Source of the DNA: Xylocopa sonorina
Taxonomy: Eukaryota; Arthropoda; Insecta; Hymenoptera; Apidae
Assembly (NCBI RefSeq): GCF_050948175.1
Contig: NC_135197.1
Coordinates: forward strand, 8,636,501 to 8,700,500
Reading direction: 5' to 3'
Length of the DNA stretch: 64,000 bases
Both the position numbers and the translations under genes were made by a program. Each line of letters opens with the position of its first letter. Within the stretch, counting starts at the first letter, position 1. Of this stretch, positions 12,001 to 24,438 are shown in pieces. The notes beneath the pieces were generated by a model that worked only from the letters and a program-made list of their open reading frames with translations, was not told where the DNA came from and made no database searches.

Positions 12001-15000
12001 ATAAACGAGGTCATACGGGACGAAGAACCGCGTTTCTCTTCTTCCTCCTAACTTTCATTCCCATTTGACCGCTCGTTACTAAGCGGTTGTACAACAATGA
12101 CACGGTGCAAGAAACAGGCACTTCGCGAGACTAATCAAGACTATCCTGTTACGAGCATCGTCCAAACTAATGGAAAGAAGAAAATCGAGGGAAAGCGGGA
12201 GAGTTGATCTCAGCGTATCGTTCGTTCATCGCAGTGCTCACCTATACACATGTACACGTGCGTTTAAAATGACACGTTTCCATTCGCGAAGCCGATCGAT
12301 CGTGTTGATACACCTTTTGTCTGAGCGAGAGCACTCGCCAGGAATCAGAAACTGCGCGGGCGCGACACTCCCAGGGCGGCAGGTTCGAAAGAAAAGCAAA
12401 AGGCGATTTTATGGGATATTCATGGTGGCACAGGTGGTCTGGCTACGTGACGATGAGTATCTGGCGGCGGTCCGACGTCGCACATAATGGACAGCCAGCG
12501 TGGGCACGGTTAGTTTTATGAAGCCCACACGTCCGGAATACAGGATCCCCGTTCACCGTCTACTTCCGCGATGAGATCACCTGCCTCTGCTTCCCGTTCG
12601 AGTGTTTCGGTCAACTCGACGCTGTCTACCCGGACCTGGACACTGTTGTCAGCCATTGTGTCACAGCGATTCGAAAAAAAGAAATTCGCGAGGACGCCAC
12701 GACTACCACGCTCGACGTTAAACCTTGCGATCGCAGACCCAGATACACGTTGATATCGCAGAAATTTCAGAAAAATTATCAATCGCACGCGGCACCCTTT
12801 TGAAGCGAGATGCGTTTCTTTGCTGCACCGCGTGAGACTGGTTGCGCTTTGGCAAAAACGCGACAAAGTGAGTGGGACGCCTCTCTTGGGGCGCATCGTG
12901 GAAGATACGATCAAAGAGAGGCTTGTTTCTCTTCGTGGCTCGGAGTGGAGATTCGCAGTTTCGGTGAGCACCGTCTCAAGATCACTGGGCTAAAGTTTGT
13001 CCTACAAACTGAACTCGTTCAGTGGAAGCGCATGCTTGATAAACGCGTATCCGTTTATGCTGTGCAGTGGATTCGTATGGAGCGAGGTATGGAGATCGAT
13101 CGATGGGTTCTTTTATCGCAGTCGTTGGAATTATTCTTTACCCAATCGCGTATGATTTCGTTTTAATGCGAGACAGAGGGAAGTTGCGTTAAGACTTTCG
13201 AATCTCGATCGAACGAGAATGTAAAATTTGAGAAAGATATTCAAGGATTACTTACGGTGCAACTGATAACCGCCCACGCGTTTGTGAATATAGGTTTACG
13301 ATCTTACCAGAGAGAGGGCACTCACCTGAAACAATAAAACGAACGTTAGTTCCGAATCAAATATAGTTCAAATGAAATATCATTGCCACGCCACAAACTT
13401 CGAATCCCTCGAACGTTTCCCTTCACCTTCCCACCGTTTGCAACGATCGAGCAATCGAGCGAGCGGAAGAAAAAAATCGCGCGAATCCTTCAATTTAAAA
13501 TTAGTTCTAGCGCGATCGTTCCAGTGGAAAGCGCGACGAAGGAAAAAGGCCAGGACTGGCGACAGTGGTCGAGGAGGAGGCAGGCCGAGAAATTAGCGTT
13601 CGTTCGCGTAATTAGAGTCCGTCCGGGTAATTATATAGCAGCGTCGCGTCGAATCGCGAGCCACGACCGTCCCGTTCCCTGGCGTCATTAATAAGCTTAT
13701 TGATAAATACGTCAGACGAACGTACGCGACGTTCTGCGTACCTCCTCCGCCGCCTCTTCGTCCACGGTACGCGCGCCCACGTCTCTCTACCTATCTGCAT
13801 TCCCACTGCCGCCGCGCTGATAATGCGAGTAATTACGCCCGCTTCTATCGCGACGTTATTAACAGCCGCGTTCGCATAAATTCGCGATCGAACGGAACAC
13901 GTTGGCTCTCGTATGCGCGAGAATGCTGTCTTATGACTAACGCCTATTTGCGAGGGCAATACGGTTCAGCGAGGGACTCGATTTCTCTCTATCGTAACGT
14001 AACATTTAATCTAGGAAGAGCAATTAGACGGATAATCGTAAGAGAGTGAAATATCACCAAACGATAATTATATATCGTGGTTGTACTTTTTCGCGTAACA
14101 GAGTCACGTTTTTAAAAATCACTCGTCCATAGAATCCTTTGGTCGATCAGATTGAATCTTGCCTGTAGAGAGGGATAAAACGATCACAGCTCGTGGCGAT
14201 GAAGCGATCGGATACCATCGTGGCTTCGGTTCCTCTGAACGCCACGTTCTACCCTTTCGTTAACAAGCACCCGATGATACCCTGAGGAACGATCTGTCGA
14301 CACTATCCGCGGCCCGCTTTTTGATCAAGCGCCACTAAAAACACGAATTTCGGCCAATTACGAATCGTCCGGCACTCCCGGGCCTCGCCATAGCTCGATT
14401 TATGGTCGCACCGCGTAGACCCTCGGCAATCTTGTAATTTTATAACTCGATCGCCAGCATCGACGAGTCGCGATGTTGAAACATACCAAGTGTTTAGCTT
14501 CAGGCTCTACTTGTCGTTCGCAAGTTTAGCCGTTTTTATTGCAAGACAATCCTATTATTCGATGGTATATCGGATAGGGAAATTCGTCAGAGCATCGACT
14601 TTCGTATAAAACCCAGTTTCTCTATGTCAACGAATTTCTTTTTCTACAGTTTCAATGATTCCAGAGCGGAGAAACGGGGGTGTCTCAATTTCACGGTACG
14701 TATGTAAGACAAGCGTGTAACGTCGAGCGCGAGAGTGGCGCACGCGACGACAGCCGGTGGACCTCGATCAGACGCGAGCGGACCCACCTTCCGGGGACTT
14801 ATTGACGAAGCGGGGAACAGCCGCGACCAGACGAGCATGCGGGAAAATGACTTAATACGAACATACGAGGGAGTTAGTTGCACGAGATGGCCCGTGGCGA
14901 TACGTCGGACCACCCAGCAGGTGATTGCCGTGGAGAGGATCTATCTACGGTTGCCCGAGCCGTTGCCTTCTACGTGGCTTTAATAGCGCGCTCGCTCCGC

Positions 15001-15530
15001 ATTCCTAGATCGTCCCCAGCCGGCAGACGGAAAACTCTTCACGGCCGGATCTTGCCTCGAGGCTCTCAAACTCGTCCGTGTCGTTCTTGTCTCGCGGATA
15101 TTTTCTTTCCTCCCCTTCTTTTATCCACTTTTTTCCGCTCTCCCTCCATTCCTCTCTTCTCTATCTCTCCTATCTCCTCTGTCTATCGAGCGCGATTCTC
15201 TTCTCCTCCGCCGCTATTTTTTCTTCTTTCTTTCTTCGTCGCTGGTTTCTTTTTCCCTCGAACGAGCCGTTTCGTGTTTATTCGTCCGGTTTATACGTTC
15301 GCACTTATTTGCACGCTCGGCTCCGCGGTGCAGCCTCGAGATCCGCGTCGTCAGGCATCGCGTGCATTGTGCATCTCGCGTTGCTTGTTCTCGCCGTTGC
15401 CACGCTGCGCCGGTTGATCGTTGTTTGTGCTTCGAACGTTCTTCTTGCGCGGGTTTTACGACCTCCTTGGCGAAGGGTGCACGAACTGTGAATTTTTCTA
15501 TGTTTACTGCGAGATAATGTGGGATGGATA

Positions 15531-15564
15531 TCTTCTTCTTCTGCTTCTTCTTCATCTTCTTTCG
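15531..15564. repeat. Imperfect (TTC)n tract
   Basis: A run of TTC/CTT triplets with interruptions, at the end of a longer pyrimidine-rich stretch (15090-15260). It is a simple repeat in non-coding DNA. Confidence 0.8.
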
Positions 15565-18500
15565 TCTGACTTTTATTTAGAGTTGATTACGACGAAGATT
15601 CCTTCATACAGCTATGAAATTCAGTAGCAGTTTGTTTTTCACAAGTACGCGCTATAGACACCGTTTTATCGTTGAACTTCTTGTTCGACGACCCGCAGAA
15701 AAAAAGTACACGCGGAACGAATGGCTCCACGATTTCCAATTCTTCAATGATCACGTTACAGAGGAGCTGGTTCCATTTAATAGAACATTCGCCTTATCTT
15801 AATGGCTTGACAATAAGACCGATCATGTTTTCCGCCGTGGCATGTATTTATTATCTTTCTATCGTGCCAGTTCAACCGTTGAATCAGTTTGCAACGCGTG
15901 TTCGTGCATCCGTACACGTTTCAGTAATTCCGTATTCCGAGCCACAGAAAGGTTACTTCCATTACCATTTCAAGTTACTCAGCGCATGTAATCAAGAGCC
16001 AATAATTCGATTACTCTAAATTAGTCTTGAACCCTGACTAAGTCAAAGAAGAGAGGAAGAAGATAAAAAAGTATCGCAGGGTTCTTCATTCAGGACGTAA
16101 ATCACAGCAGGCTCGAAAATGAAATTAGCATGCAGCGCCTCATCGACAGGTTCCCCCAGTGATGAAGATCGCGTCGAGGAAGCAAGCCTCCCTCTCGTGG
16201 ACGAACGCAACAATCGACTCCTCCGTATCACTTGTCCGGCTGTATCTTCGAGGGACCATCTTTTGTTAGCATTTCCACGGGGCGACGTCATAGCGTATCG
16301 GGTCCCAGTATCGATGACGGTGTTTGTTTCCGAGGGTATTACATTGTAATTAGATCGGGACGTCAGATAAAGGGGTAGGAGCGTTTTGCTCGAGCCCTGG
16401 TGAAGCGTAAATGCCGAGATCGGCTATCTGGCGGCGCGCGAATCGAATGCAAATTTCGAGACCCGATATAGATGAGAAATCCGATACCAAGGTCGTTCCT
16501 CGCCTCCTCATCAGCTGACACCGATCTCGGTCAGCCTACCGCAACGCTGCGGTTATTTTTCGCAACGCTCCGTGGACGCCAACCCCCTTTTCTCACCCGC
16601 CCAGCCACCCTGTCAGCGCCTTTCCTTCGGAGTCGTTCCTCTCCGCCAAGAATTCGGACTCTTGTGTTGCTCGATCCTCGTGCACTGGCTGTGTATTCCT
16701 AGTCGTGTGCATATGCTGATAAATTCATCACGGATTGATCGTGAGACGCGGATGTGAATGGAACTCGGTTGTACGCGTCGAATCTGACGTGTCCTATTTG
16801 GTGAAACACAGGAGGAGAGATTGAGAAATGGGATGAAACGTTGTTCGTTTCACGAGGCTTTCTTGACACGTAGAAATTTCGATTGCGCAACGTCTCTTTA
16901 GTAAAGAATGTATACATATACGGAAATAAAGGAATAATATCAACATTTGTAATATTAATTTCGAATTGTTCGGATAACTCGCGTCGAGGGTCCTCCCAGG
17001 AATGTAACAGGTTAGTGTCGCATTTGCGAAACGGTTGGAACAGCTGGTCCACGAGGCGATACTAATAGGGACTAATTTATGACAGTCTCGAGTGTCTGTC
17101 ATTTTCTTTAATTAGCGAGTCTTCTGGTAACAAAAGTCGAAGCTCCTTCCGAACAGTCGAGAAGCTGGCGTACATACTTTATAAACGATACGAAGTTAGA
17201 GGGATCTATTGGAACTCGTTCGTCTCGTCTCTTCTTAACGATGGGGATACCGTTCAGGCGATCGAAGACATTTTAGCAACCCGATTCGGCTTTCAGCGTG
17301 CAACGATCGGCACAATAGACGGGCATTATTCCAGCGCGAAACACGTGTAACACGAAACGACAACTGCACATTCTACATAATTTTACGACCAATTTATAAT
17401 CACTGCTTGCGTTGCGTGCAATGCGCGTACATTTTATTACTCTGGAGAAAGTGCACGCAGCAATTACAATACCCTCGACCCAACGATAAAAGTTCCTGGA
17501 CAATTCGTCGTAAACTTTATTACGTGGTCGATCGGCCATTAACCGCGTTAATTAAATAAAGATATATTCATAAAACAGTCTGCACACGTACAAATGAGAC
17601 AGTTTTCTTAAAATCGCCATTACTTTTTAGAATTTCTCAATGAAAAATTTCAATTCCACTATATACATACACATTACGTATATGTAATAAGGATAACGTG
17701 AAGATTTGTTGGATACATTTTACTACCTTTCAATATAGACACGTACTACTTGGAATTAGAACAATTTGGCCAAACAAGACCAAAAGTATTTTCATGAAGA
17801 AAAAGACTCGAATCATTTGTAGTACAGTACCTGTTCGCTATCTCGTACAGGTATCCACATAGATCGCATTTTGATCTAATCGTGGTGGATTTCCTGGAAG
17901 GCTTACACGAGAACTCGCGAATCGAACGATTGATTTAGGGTGTCGTTAAGGCATCGTGCAACTTTCTACATAAGCTCGTTGGATCGAGCATGTCTCGAGG
18001 AATGCCTCTCCCTCTTTCTCTCTCCCCCTTCGTTTCGCTGAAAAATATACGATCCTTCAAACTCGCACGCGTCTTACTCGAGTTCATTTGATTTTACGGC
18101 GCGCCATTAAGCGGAAAAATGTCGCGAGGAATGCCCCTTGGGCGACGCGCTGCGTGCACCCTGCGATTTCTATTTTCGTCATCGCGATATTGCAATCAGT
18201 CTGCGGAAACCGTCAGATCGCAACGTGTCTCGAAGAAATTTCGATATCCAAGGTCTCCTACGAATCAAGTCCCTTGGAACCATTTGAAATTTCTTCAAAC
18301 TGTTCGCAGAGATACTCGAATATCTATAACACGTGCGCGATTCTTGAATTAATATTTCTTGCTAGAAAATTTCTCCCTGTCTCTCTTTTTCTCTCTCTCA
18401 AAAAAAAGTAATTGGACTGACTTAATATTTGATATCCTGATTACCGCTGTCTCTGCTTCCCTTTCCTACTCATTTCTTTACTTTCTGGTGACTTGTTATC

Positions 18501-19933
18501 GGTGCTGGTGTTACGGTAATGACAGGTATCGGGTAGTAATAACGACAGGGCAGCGGCTCGCTGCCAATGGCGGACGTTACGCTGATTTAACGACCCGCTC
18601 CGCGAGTTGTCGTTGGCCGCGGGGTCAATTAACAGCCGCATTTTTCACGACGACGCGCTCGCCGCCGGAAGTGAGCCGCGAAAGCCACACGCGACTCCGA
18701 CGAGGAATCGAGGCGCAGTCATCGCGAGCAGAAACGTTTGCGGTTTCGATCCATTAGTTGTATCTTAACTCTTAAACTCATTTTTTTCCACAGAATTAAG
18801 AATAAATAGAGTTTGTGATCTAGTTCTTAGTCGAATCGATCTCATAATTCTATATCTATAAAATATTCCAAATGACTAGGCAATAAAATTCTAGTACAAT
18901 TTCTACCTGCAGTCAATAATTTAATTTATTTTAAGGATTAACCGTTACCCGATAACCCTTTACCGATACCCAATTTCCCCAATCCGAAACGCTTCAGTAA
19001 ATTGACCTAAATATACAATAATCCTCTTTATTACAACGTAATTACCCTTAACCCTTCGACATTTGAATCCGTATCTTGCATTGGATCGTCCATCAAATTG
19101 CACCTGGAAATACCAATGGTTCATCGTGAAATACCATCGACTTCGATACCGATTGAAACGATGGGCGAAGATTCACGACGGACAGGACGCCATTGCTCAA
19201 GCCGCTCTCGCGGCCACGCAATTAAGTGCATTCGAATCTAATCGTTATCGAGCCCACGTGGACTGGGCGCGCTGTATCTTCTTCCCGGGGACTTCTTCAT
19301 TAACGCGAGCTGGATTCGTTATCTACGCGTAGCCGAGACGGTTCGTCGACTTTACGATCGTCGTCCGTCGATTCGCGATGGCTATTAGCGGTCGCGAGTT
19401 GTGACTCGCCTCGTTTCGAAATCAATTAGCCGGGATGTTACGGTCCTACGCGGATACGAATCATTCGCGAGACGATCCCCTTTTCTATCGCGTTATGGCT
19501 CGCGCTGATAGGGACACGCGTGTCCTATCTGGGGATGCATCGTTTGTCTCGAACCAACTCGAATAAAACTTTTACCAAAGAGGATACCACTGTCCCGTAA
19601 TCGTCTGCTCGCGTGATTTGTGCGCGATGGTTTACGTTCGCCAGAGCAACAGGACTTCTGCTTCTATGCTAATTCACTGGCGAACAATCTATGAGGGTAA
19701 AGTAAATTCTTATTCGTATTTGTAATACTGTGTTCAAAGTGATTGCAAGAGAGAATTTCAATGAGCAAAAGGTTGTGTATATCTACCGTGGAGCAATTAT
19801 ATTAATTGCTATACGTTTTTAGTGATCGCAGTGTTAGTTACTTGAACAAATTTTACCTTACAGTGAAATGTGTGTATATCGAAATTTGTTCTATATAAAA
19901 ATTCAAAGTTCCATTACTGGTACGTAGAATTGC

Positions 19934-19961
19934 TAACTAATAATTGTTAACTAATAATTGT
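19934..19961. repeat. Exact 14-base tandem repeat, two copies
   Basis: TAACTAATAATTGT occurs twice in a row, about 380 bases upstream of the zf-A start codon. It is a simple short duplication. Confidence 0.85.
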
Positions 19962-20145
19962 GAAGGGTAAGCCATAAATGGGCGTCTGGCATAAACGAAC
20001 GATTGTAATGTCAGTTCGTCAAGTTTCCTACCTTGGAGCGGAGTCATATACCTGCCCGGATGGGGTTATTATTTCGCGTACCCTACGAAAACTGACCTGA
20101 ATGAAACACAATTCGGTACACCACCCAAACTAGCCTACCAGGGGT

Positions 20146-20157
20146 GGGGAAAGTCCC
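20146..20157 (+). promoter_or_regulatory. kappaB-like site upstream of zf-A
   Basis: GGGGAAAGTCCC has the GGG...CCC half-sites of Rel/Dorsal binding sites with one off-consensus base in the core. It lies about 70 bases upstream of the TATA-like box. A single short match can be chance. Confidence 0.25.
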
Positions 20158-20213
20158 ACTGATTTTACCATTGGCTAATTGAGTCCTGAAAATTTTCCTG
20201 TTCCAACATTTTC

Positions 20214-20246
20214 TTTAAAAGCTAGCACCCTCGTATTCGCCAGTTC
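20214..20246 (+). promoter_or_regulatory. Putative core promoter of zf-A (TATA-like box and initiator)
   Basis: TTTAAAA at 20214-20220 is followed about 28 bases downstream by CCAGTTC, close to the arthropod initiator TCAGTY. It lies about 95 bases before the ATG with no intervening ATG. Spacing fits a TATA/Inr promoter; there is no direct evidence of transcription start. Confidence 0.35.
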
Positions 20247-20337
20247 ACTTCCTGTCGACTGTTCCAAACGTAACAATCTTCACGCGTCTCAGTGCTCTCG
20301 AGTCGATCGAATAAACTGTTCAAATTGAATTTCGACG

Positions 20338-21385
20338 ATGTTACCTATGTCGTACGATTTTAACAAGAACCTGCCCATACCGAACAGAGTAAGTACGAAA
20401 TTATTTTCATTGCTTCGAAGAGTGTCGCAAGTGTGCTAAATTCCCTGCTATTTTTAACAGTGCAACGACTGTATATTTCCAAACTAAAGTGTAGAATAGA
20501 AATTTCAAAGCATTGACGTCAAGTATTATTTATTCACTTCTGTGAGAAATTCTAAGGGACAATTTTGCAAGTTAAAATAACATGAAATTGTGTGTTTCAA
20601 GCTTCGTCATTCGAGTAGAATGATTCAAAAATTCTTGACGTATACGTGCAGTAATGCCAATTGTCAGAAAATCCAATATGGCTGCTGACAGTATACGCTT
20701 ACGCTAAGAATATTCGAGTCGTTTTGCTCGAAAACGAAGTTTTACACGAAATTTCGTTACTCTTAATCTTCGTCTAGCTTTAACCCGCAGAATTATCCCT
20801 TAAAATTTCTCGCAGAAGTGACTAAATAATATTCGACGCCTGTCGTTTTATTTTTTTAAATATTTTCCATCACTGGTACACGTCTGGTACGATCTAAAAC
20901 TTTCGAGAAATGGCTTTAGCATTACTAAACACGGTTTGTATCCATAGAATTCCAGCACCTCATCGAGAAATTCGAGGGTCACGTTGAAACAATTGAGATC
21001 TCAGGTGGCGATTCGTTTTCTGCTGGCGAAAACGAAGCGATTCAACATTCTGAAGCAGCAGTACGAGCAGATGCAACAGAAAAAGCAACAGGCCACCTTG
21101 AAGACGGGGTCGTCGCCGGAATGTCTGTCGTATTTGGGGTTGGCGCCAAAAGACGCGAAGCTGGAGGACAGGAACGCTCGTAAGCAAGAGAACCTAGGAG
21201 ACTTTCAATTTTTGAAGCCAGAGATCTACGAGTGCAGTTATTGCACTAAAATATTCTTTCACAAGCTCATCCACAGAAGACACTCGATTCGCCACCTGAA
21301 GAAAATCCACTGGTGCCTCAAGTGCAACCAAGGATTCCCGAGCAAAACGTCCAAGAGGAGGCACGACCTCGTTTGTCGTCGTTGA
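20338..21385 (+). CDS. Small two-finger C2H2/CCHC zinc-finger protein (zf-A)
   Basis: There are two exons, 20338-20388 and 20948-21385, with phase-0 donor AGA|GTAAGT and acceptor ATCCATAG; together they code for 162 residues. Exon 1 is 17 codons (MLPMSYDF start). Exon 2 has a basic Gln-rich stretch (about residues 25-65, with QQYEQMQQKKQQ) and then two zinc fingers. Finger 1 is CSYC, 12 residues, H, 3 residues, H. Finger 2 is CLKC, 12 residues, H, 3 residues, C, so it is a CCHC variant. The linker LKKIHW is not the TGEKP type. The intron is 559 bases. A polyadenylation signal AATAAA lies 195 bases past the stop, a TATA-like box about 125 bases before the ATG. The partner gene at 23210-24131 has the same architecture in convergent orientation. 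It is likely nuclear and nucleic-acid binding; the target is unknown and I recognise no named ortholog. Confidence 0.88.
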
Positions 21386-21579
21386 AAAATCTCGAGAATC
21401 TCCCGTCTGAAGAGGATCTGAGTTTCGCGAAGAAACCAAGACTGTACATATTGTAAAATTAAAACGTACTAACACATGTAGCACACCTAGAGTTTAAGGC
21501 GTTCGTTTGTAACCATGTTTGATCGTATTATTAGACAAGGATATTTTCTACTTTGCGAATGTGTAATATATTTTTTATT

Positions 21580-21585
21580 AATAAA
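21580..21585 (+). terminator. Polyadenylation signal of zf-A
   Basis: AATAAA lies 195 bases after the zf-A stop codon, followed by a G/T-rich stretch (GACGTTTGTGG). This is a normal layout for a 3' end. Confidence 0.6.
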
Positions 21586-22105
21586 AGACGTTTGTGGCAA
21601 TCTAAAAACTGAGATATATATTATTTGGGTATTATGTATTGTTAGAATAGTTTAACATTTTATCCTTTCCACCTTACTTTCTCTTCTGAAAAGTTCATAT
21701 AATAAAAGTATTTCTTTTTATTATTAAATTGTGCTTTCTATTGGCTAAACATCCCTCTCCCGTTGGTTAGTTAGCGTTTGCGCTGGAAAAGTTTCGTTTT
21801 GGTCATTCTGGTGCGTCACCAATTTCATAATCCGACTTTCCTTGTTATGGCGATTGTTTTGAACATCCTTGGCTACCGGTCACGTCAGATCAGCCGTATT
21901 GTTCATTTTATCAGTACTCTCTTAGAAATGCCCCGAGCCTTGAATTTTATCAGTTATTATTTGTTTACTTTCCTTCTTCGATGACTCAACACGGTTCACG
22001 TGCGCGTTGCGTGGTTTTATTTCAAATTCAGGCTACTACGGTCCTTGCCTTCTAACAGGCACGAATAAAAAAAAAAGAAAATAGGGCCAAGTCAGATAAA
22101 TATTC

Positions 22106-22111
22106 TTTATT
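22106..22111 (-). terminator. Possible polyadenylation signal of zf-B
   Basis: AATAAA on the minus strand is the first canonical hexamer I find after the zf-B stop, about 1.1 kb downstream in AT-rich DNA. An ATTAAA variant near 22617 is an alternative. Confidence 0.3.
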
Positions 22112-23209
22112 AAATTAATAAAATAATGATTGTTTCAATATTTAGGTTAATAGTTCAGACAACAGTTTTCTTATAGTATAATTTAGAGGAACGTTTAATA
22201 CACGGGACCTTATACAAACTAGATACATAATTAAGTCTCATTATATCAGATAAATTGATTTTAAAACGCTGACTTGTACATCAGGTTCGATCGACAAATT
22301 TTTATCTGACTATTGCATTATACTACATACGTTTAGTAGCGTTAAATATCACATATATTTATCATATCGAACGCTGTGTACCAGAGATTAACAATAATTA
22401 ATGACATTTTTTACCGAGATAAAATTAGATTTCTAGAACTAACGATGAGTATTATTCATTCGACTTTTATATCAGTGTGTAACGTTTCGCTAGAAAATGT
22501 CATTAACCATTATACTATTCTACGGTATATTATGAAGAATTATAAATATAATAAATGAGCTAGAAAAATATTTAAATATTCGTTTGTACGTCATATAATA
22601 AAATTCTTCTATCACATTTAATATGTCCAGGTTAACATTGTAGTAACAGTAATGATAAAATACAGCCTTCAAGTCGATACTTTCGGAAAAAGTATCCCGA
22701 TAAACAATGTCGTTTTTTCATTTTCCTAATCACACAATTAACCTATATCTGAAACAGGCTTCACTGGATTCTACGCTATGATTAAACGTCACTAGCCTCT
22801 GTGTCTTAATAATACCCCTGATAAATTATATCTCAGTTTTGCAACATAATCTTTCCAAAAAGCACATTCAAACGTCTACTAAAAAGAATAAATACTAACA
22901 AAAAAAATATGCAATCTCTCGTTATAAACTTTGAAGAAAATATATCAGATCCTCTGTTAGATAGCGTCATTGTAGAAATAATTCTACGTAGACACGGAAA
23001 TATTTGATGTCGAAACAAAGTGATTCTTGATCTACACACCAGACACCCTATAGCGACTTCTAGGAAAATGGAGGCGACTTAGATTATACGAGATGAGTTT
23101 CCATCATAGCGAATACTCGTAGAAATATCAAAAACTTAACGTTTTACGACTCTAAAAAAGCTTTGCTGGTACGATTCGTTAGTAGCGACAAGATTCTTCG
23201 AGCAGAACT

Positions 23210-24131
23210 CTACCACTGAGCTTCGATGAGTATCTGTTTCCTGCGAGCGCAGGGATGGAAGTATTCATAATGTCGGCGGAGGACGTTGGCGCTGTACGAT
23301 CGCATTCTGCAACATGGACACCGTAGCTGCTGTTTCGCGTGGCAAACTTGGTGTCTGCGGCACGCTGTTCGACTGTAGAATCGTTTCAGACAGTACATAC
23401 AGCTGTACACCTTCGGTACAGCGAATACTTCGTTCTTTTCCTCGTGATCGGTGCTTGCGTGCGGCTGTCGATCCTCCACCTTAATCTCACGACGATCCTC
23501 GATCTTTGCCAGTCGAGACTCGTCGTAGAAACTGAGCTCGAAGCAGGACAGATCGAGGGTGCCGTACTCCAACTGCGCCAACGCGGCCACATCGTCGAAT
23601 ACCGCGAGAAGCTGGAAAATTTTTTATTTCGTGGGTCAGTCGATGCGATTTTCATGTCTAAGTCTCTCATGCTTCAGACGGATTGTCTAGTTTGTTAGTA
23701 CGCTACACGGAATTGAATATTTCCAACAACTTTTTGGTTCTACGAAGAATTCTAAGAGTACAGAGTGGAGGTGGCTACGATGAGGAATATGTTTCAAGTC
23801 GATATAGAGAGTCGATATAGATGAAGAGTGGATATTAATCGCAATTGGGAAAAATTTTGCAAACGTTCATCCAATCTGATAATATTTCTGACACTAACAT
23901 CATGAAACACGTTTATAAAAAGAAGAATATTCAATTACTTAGAACACTTCTAAGAGGACGAACGTTTGAAACACTACTGGGGGGGGAGTCACCAAATTTT
24001 TGGAACTGTCAAAGAAGAATTCTACTCTGAATAGGATTTTGGAACTGCAATCATGCTTCTACTAAAGGATTTACGCTGTTATTACATACCTCGTAGTCAA
24101 CTTCGTACTTTTCACTGTCTAAGTTCGCCAT
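23210..24131 (-). CDS. Small two-finger C2H2 zinc-finger protein (zf-B)
   Basis: There are two exons, 24131-24090 and 23611-23210, with donor GAG|GTATGT and acceptor TTTTCCAG, phase 0; together they code for 147 residues. Exon 1 is 14 acidic codons (MANLDSEKYEVDYE), with A at -3 and G at +4 around the ATG. Exon 2 has an acidic N-terminal half (FDDVAALAQLEYG), then finger 1 (CMYC, 12, H, 3, H) and finger 2 (CPCC, 12, H, 4, H), joined by AKQQLR. The tail is basic. The intron is 478 bases. It lies tail-to-tail with zf-A, with the same exon count, intron phase, finger spacing and linker length, but little similarity outside the fingers. This suggests an old inverted duplication. AT-rich sequence follows the stop; AATAAA on this strand at 22111-22106 may end the transcript. 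Function is unknown. Confidence 0.87.
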
Positions 24132-24427
24132 GATTACCGCGACAGGGATTAATCGTGTCCACGAACGAGCGAGTGCTGTTTTTCTTTTCTTATGACAGAA
24201 AAACGGAAACCGTGAAGACAGAGCGACACCAACGAAAATGTTTCCAGACCGTCCTGTTCCTCTGACGGATAATCAGTAAATGACCAGTCATAACAAAGGT
24301 CTCATTTGCTCTTTGCGTCGCAGGCTTCAACTACCCCTATTTACGGTGGTGGGGGTATCTCATTATACCTGACAAACTTGAAGAAAAATAACTTGCGACT
24401 TACTAGTGGCTAGTCCGCTTTTGGAGA

Positions 24428-24438
24428 GGGAAAACTCC
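24428..24438 (+). promoter_or_regulatory. kappaB-like site upstream of zf-B
   Basis: GGGAAAACTCC is close to the Dorsal-type consensus (GGG, A/T run, CC). It lies about 300 bases upstream of the zf-B start codon. Together with the site before zf-A it is suggestive only. Confidence 0.25.

Larger units (their letters stand above)
7901..20145. other. Non-coding DNA between the secreted-protein and zinc-finger genes
   Basis: Apart from the 141-bp duplication, the TTC tract and a pyrimidine-rich block near 15090-15260, I see no gene here. A canonical TATAAAAG at 11469-11476 is not followed by a convincing coding frame. If wb extends past the left edge, this is intron of wb on the minus strand. 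Confidence 0.5.

Noticed and set aside
14878..15417. 179-codon plus-strand frame rich in Phe, Ser and Pro
   Set aside because: It is produced by a pyrimidine-rich tract; the composition follows the simple sequence rather than a protein family.
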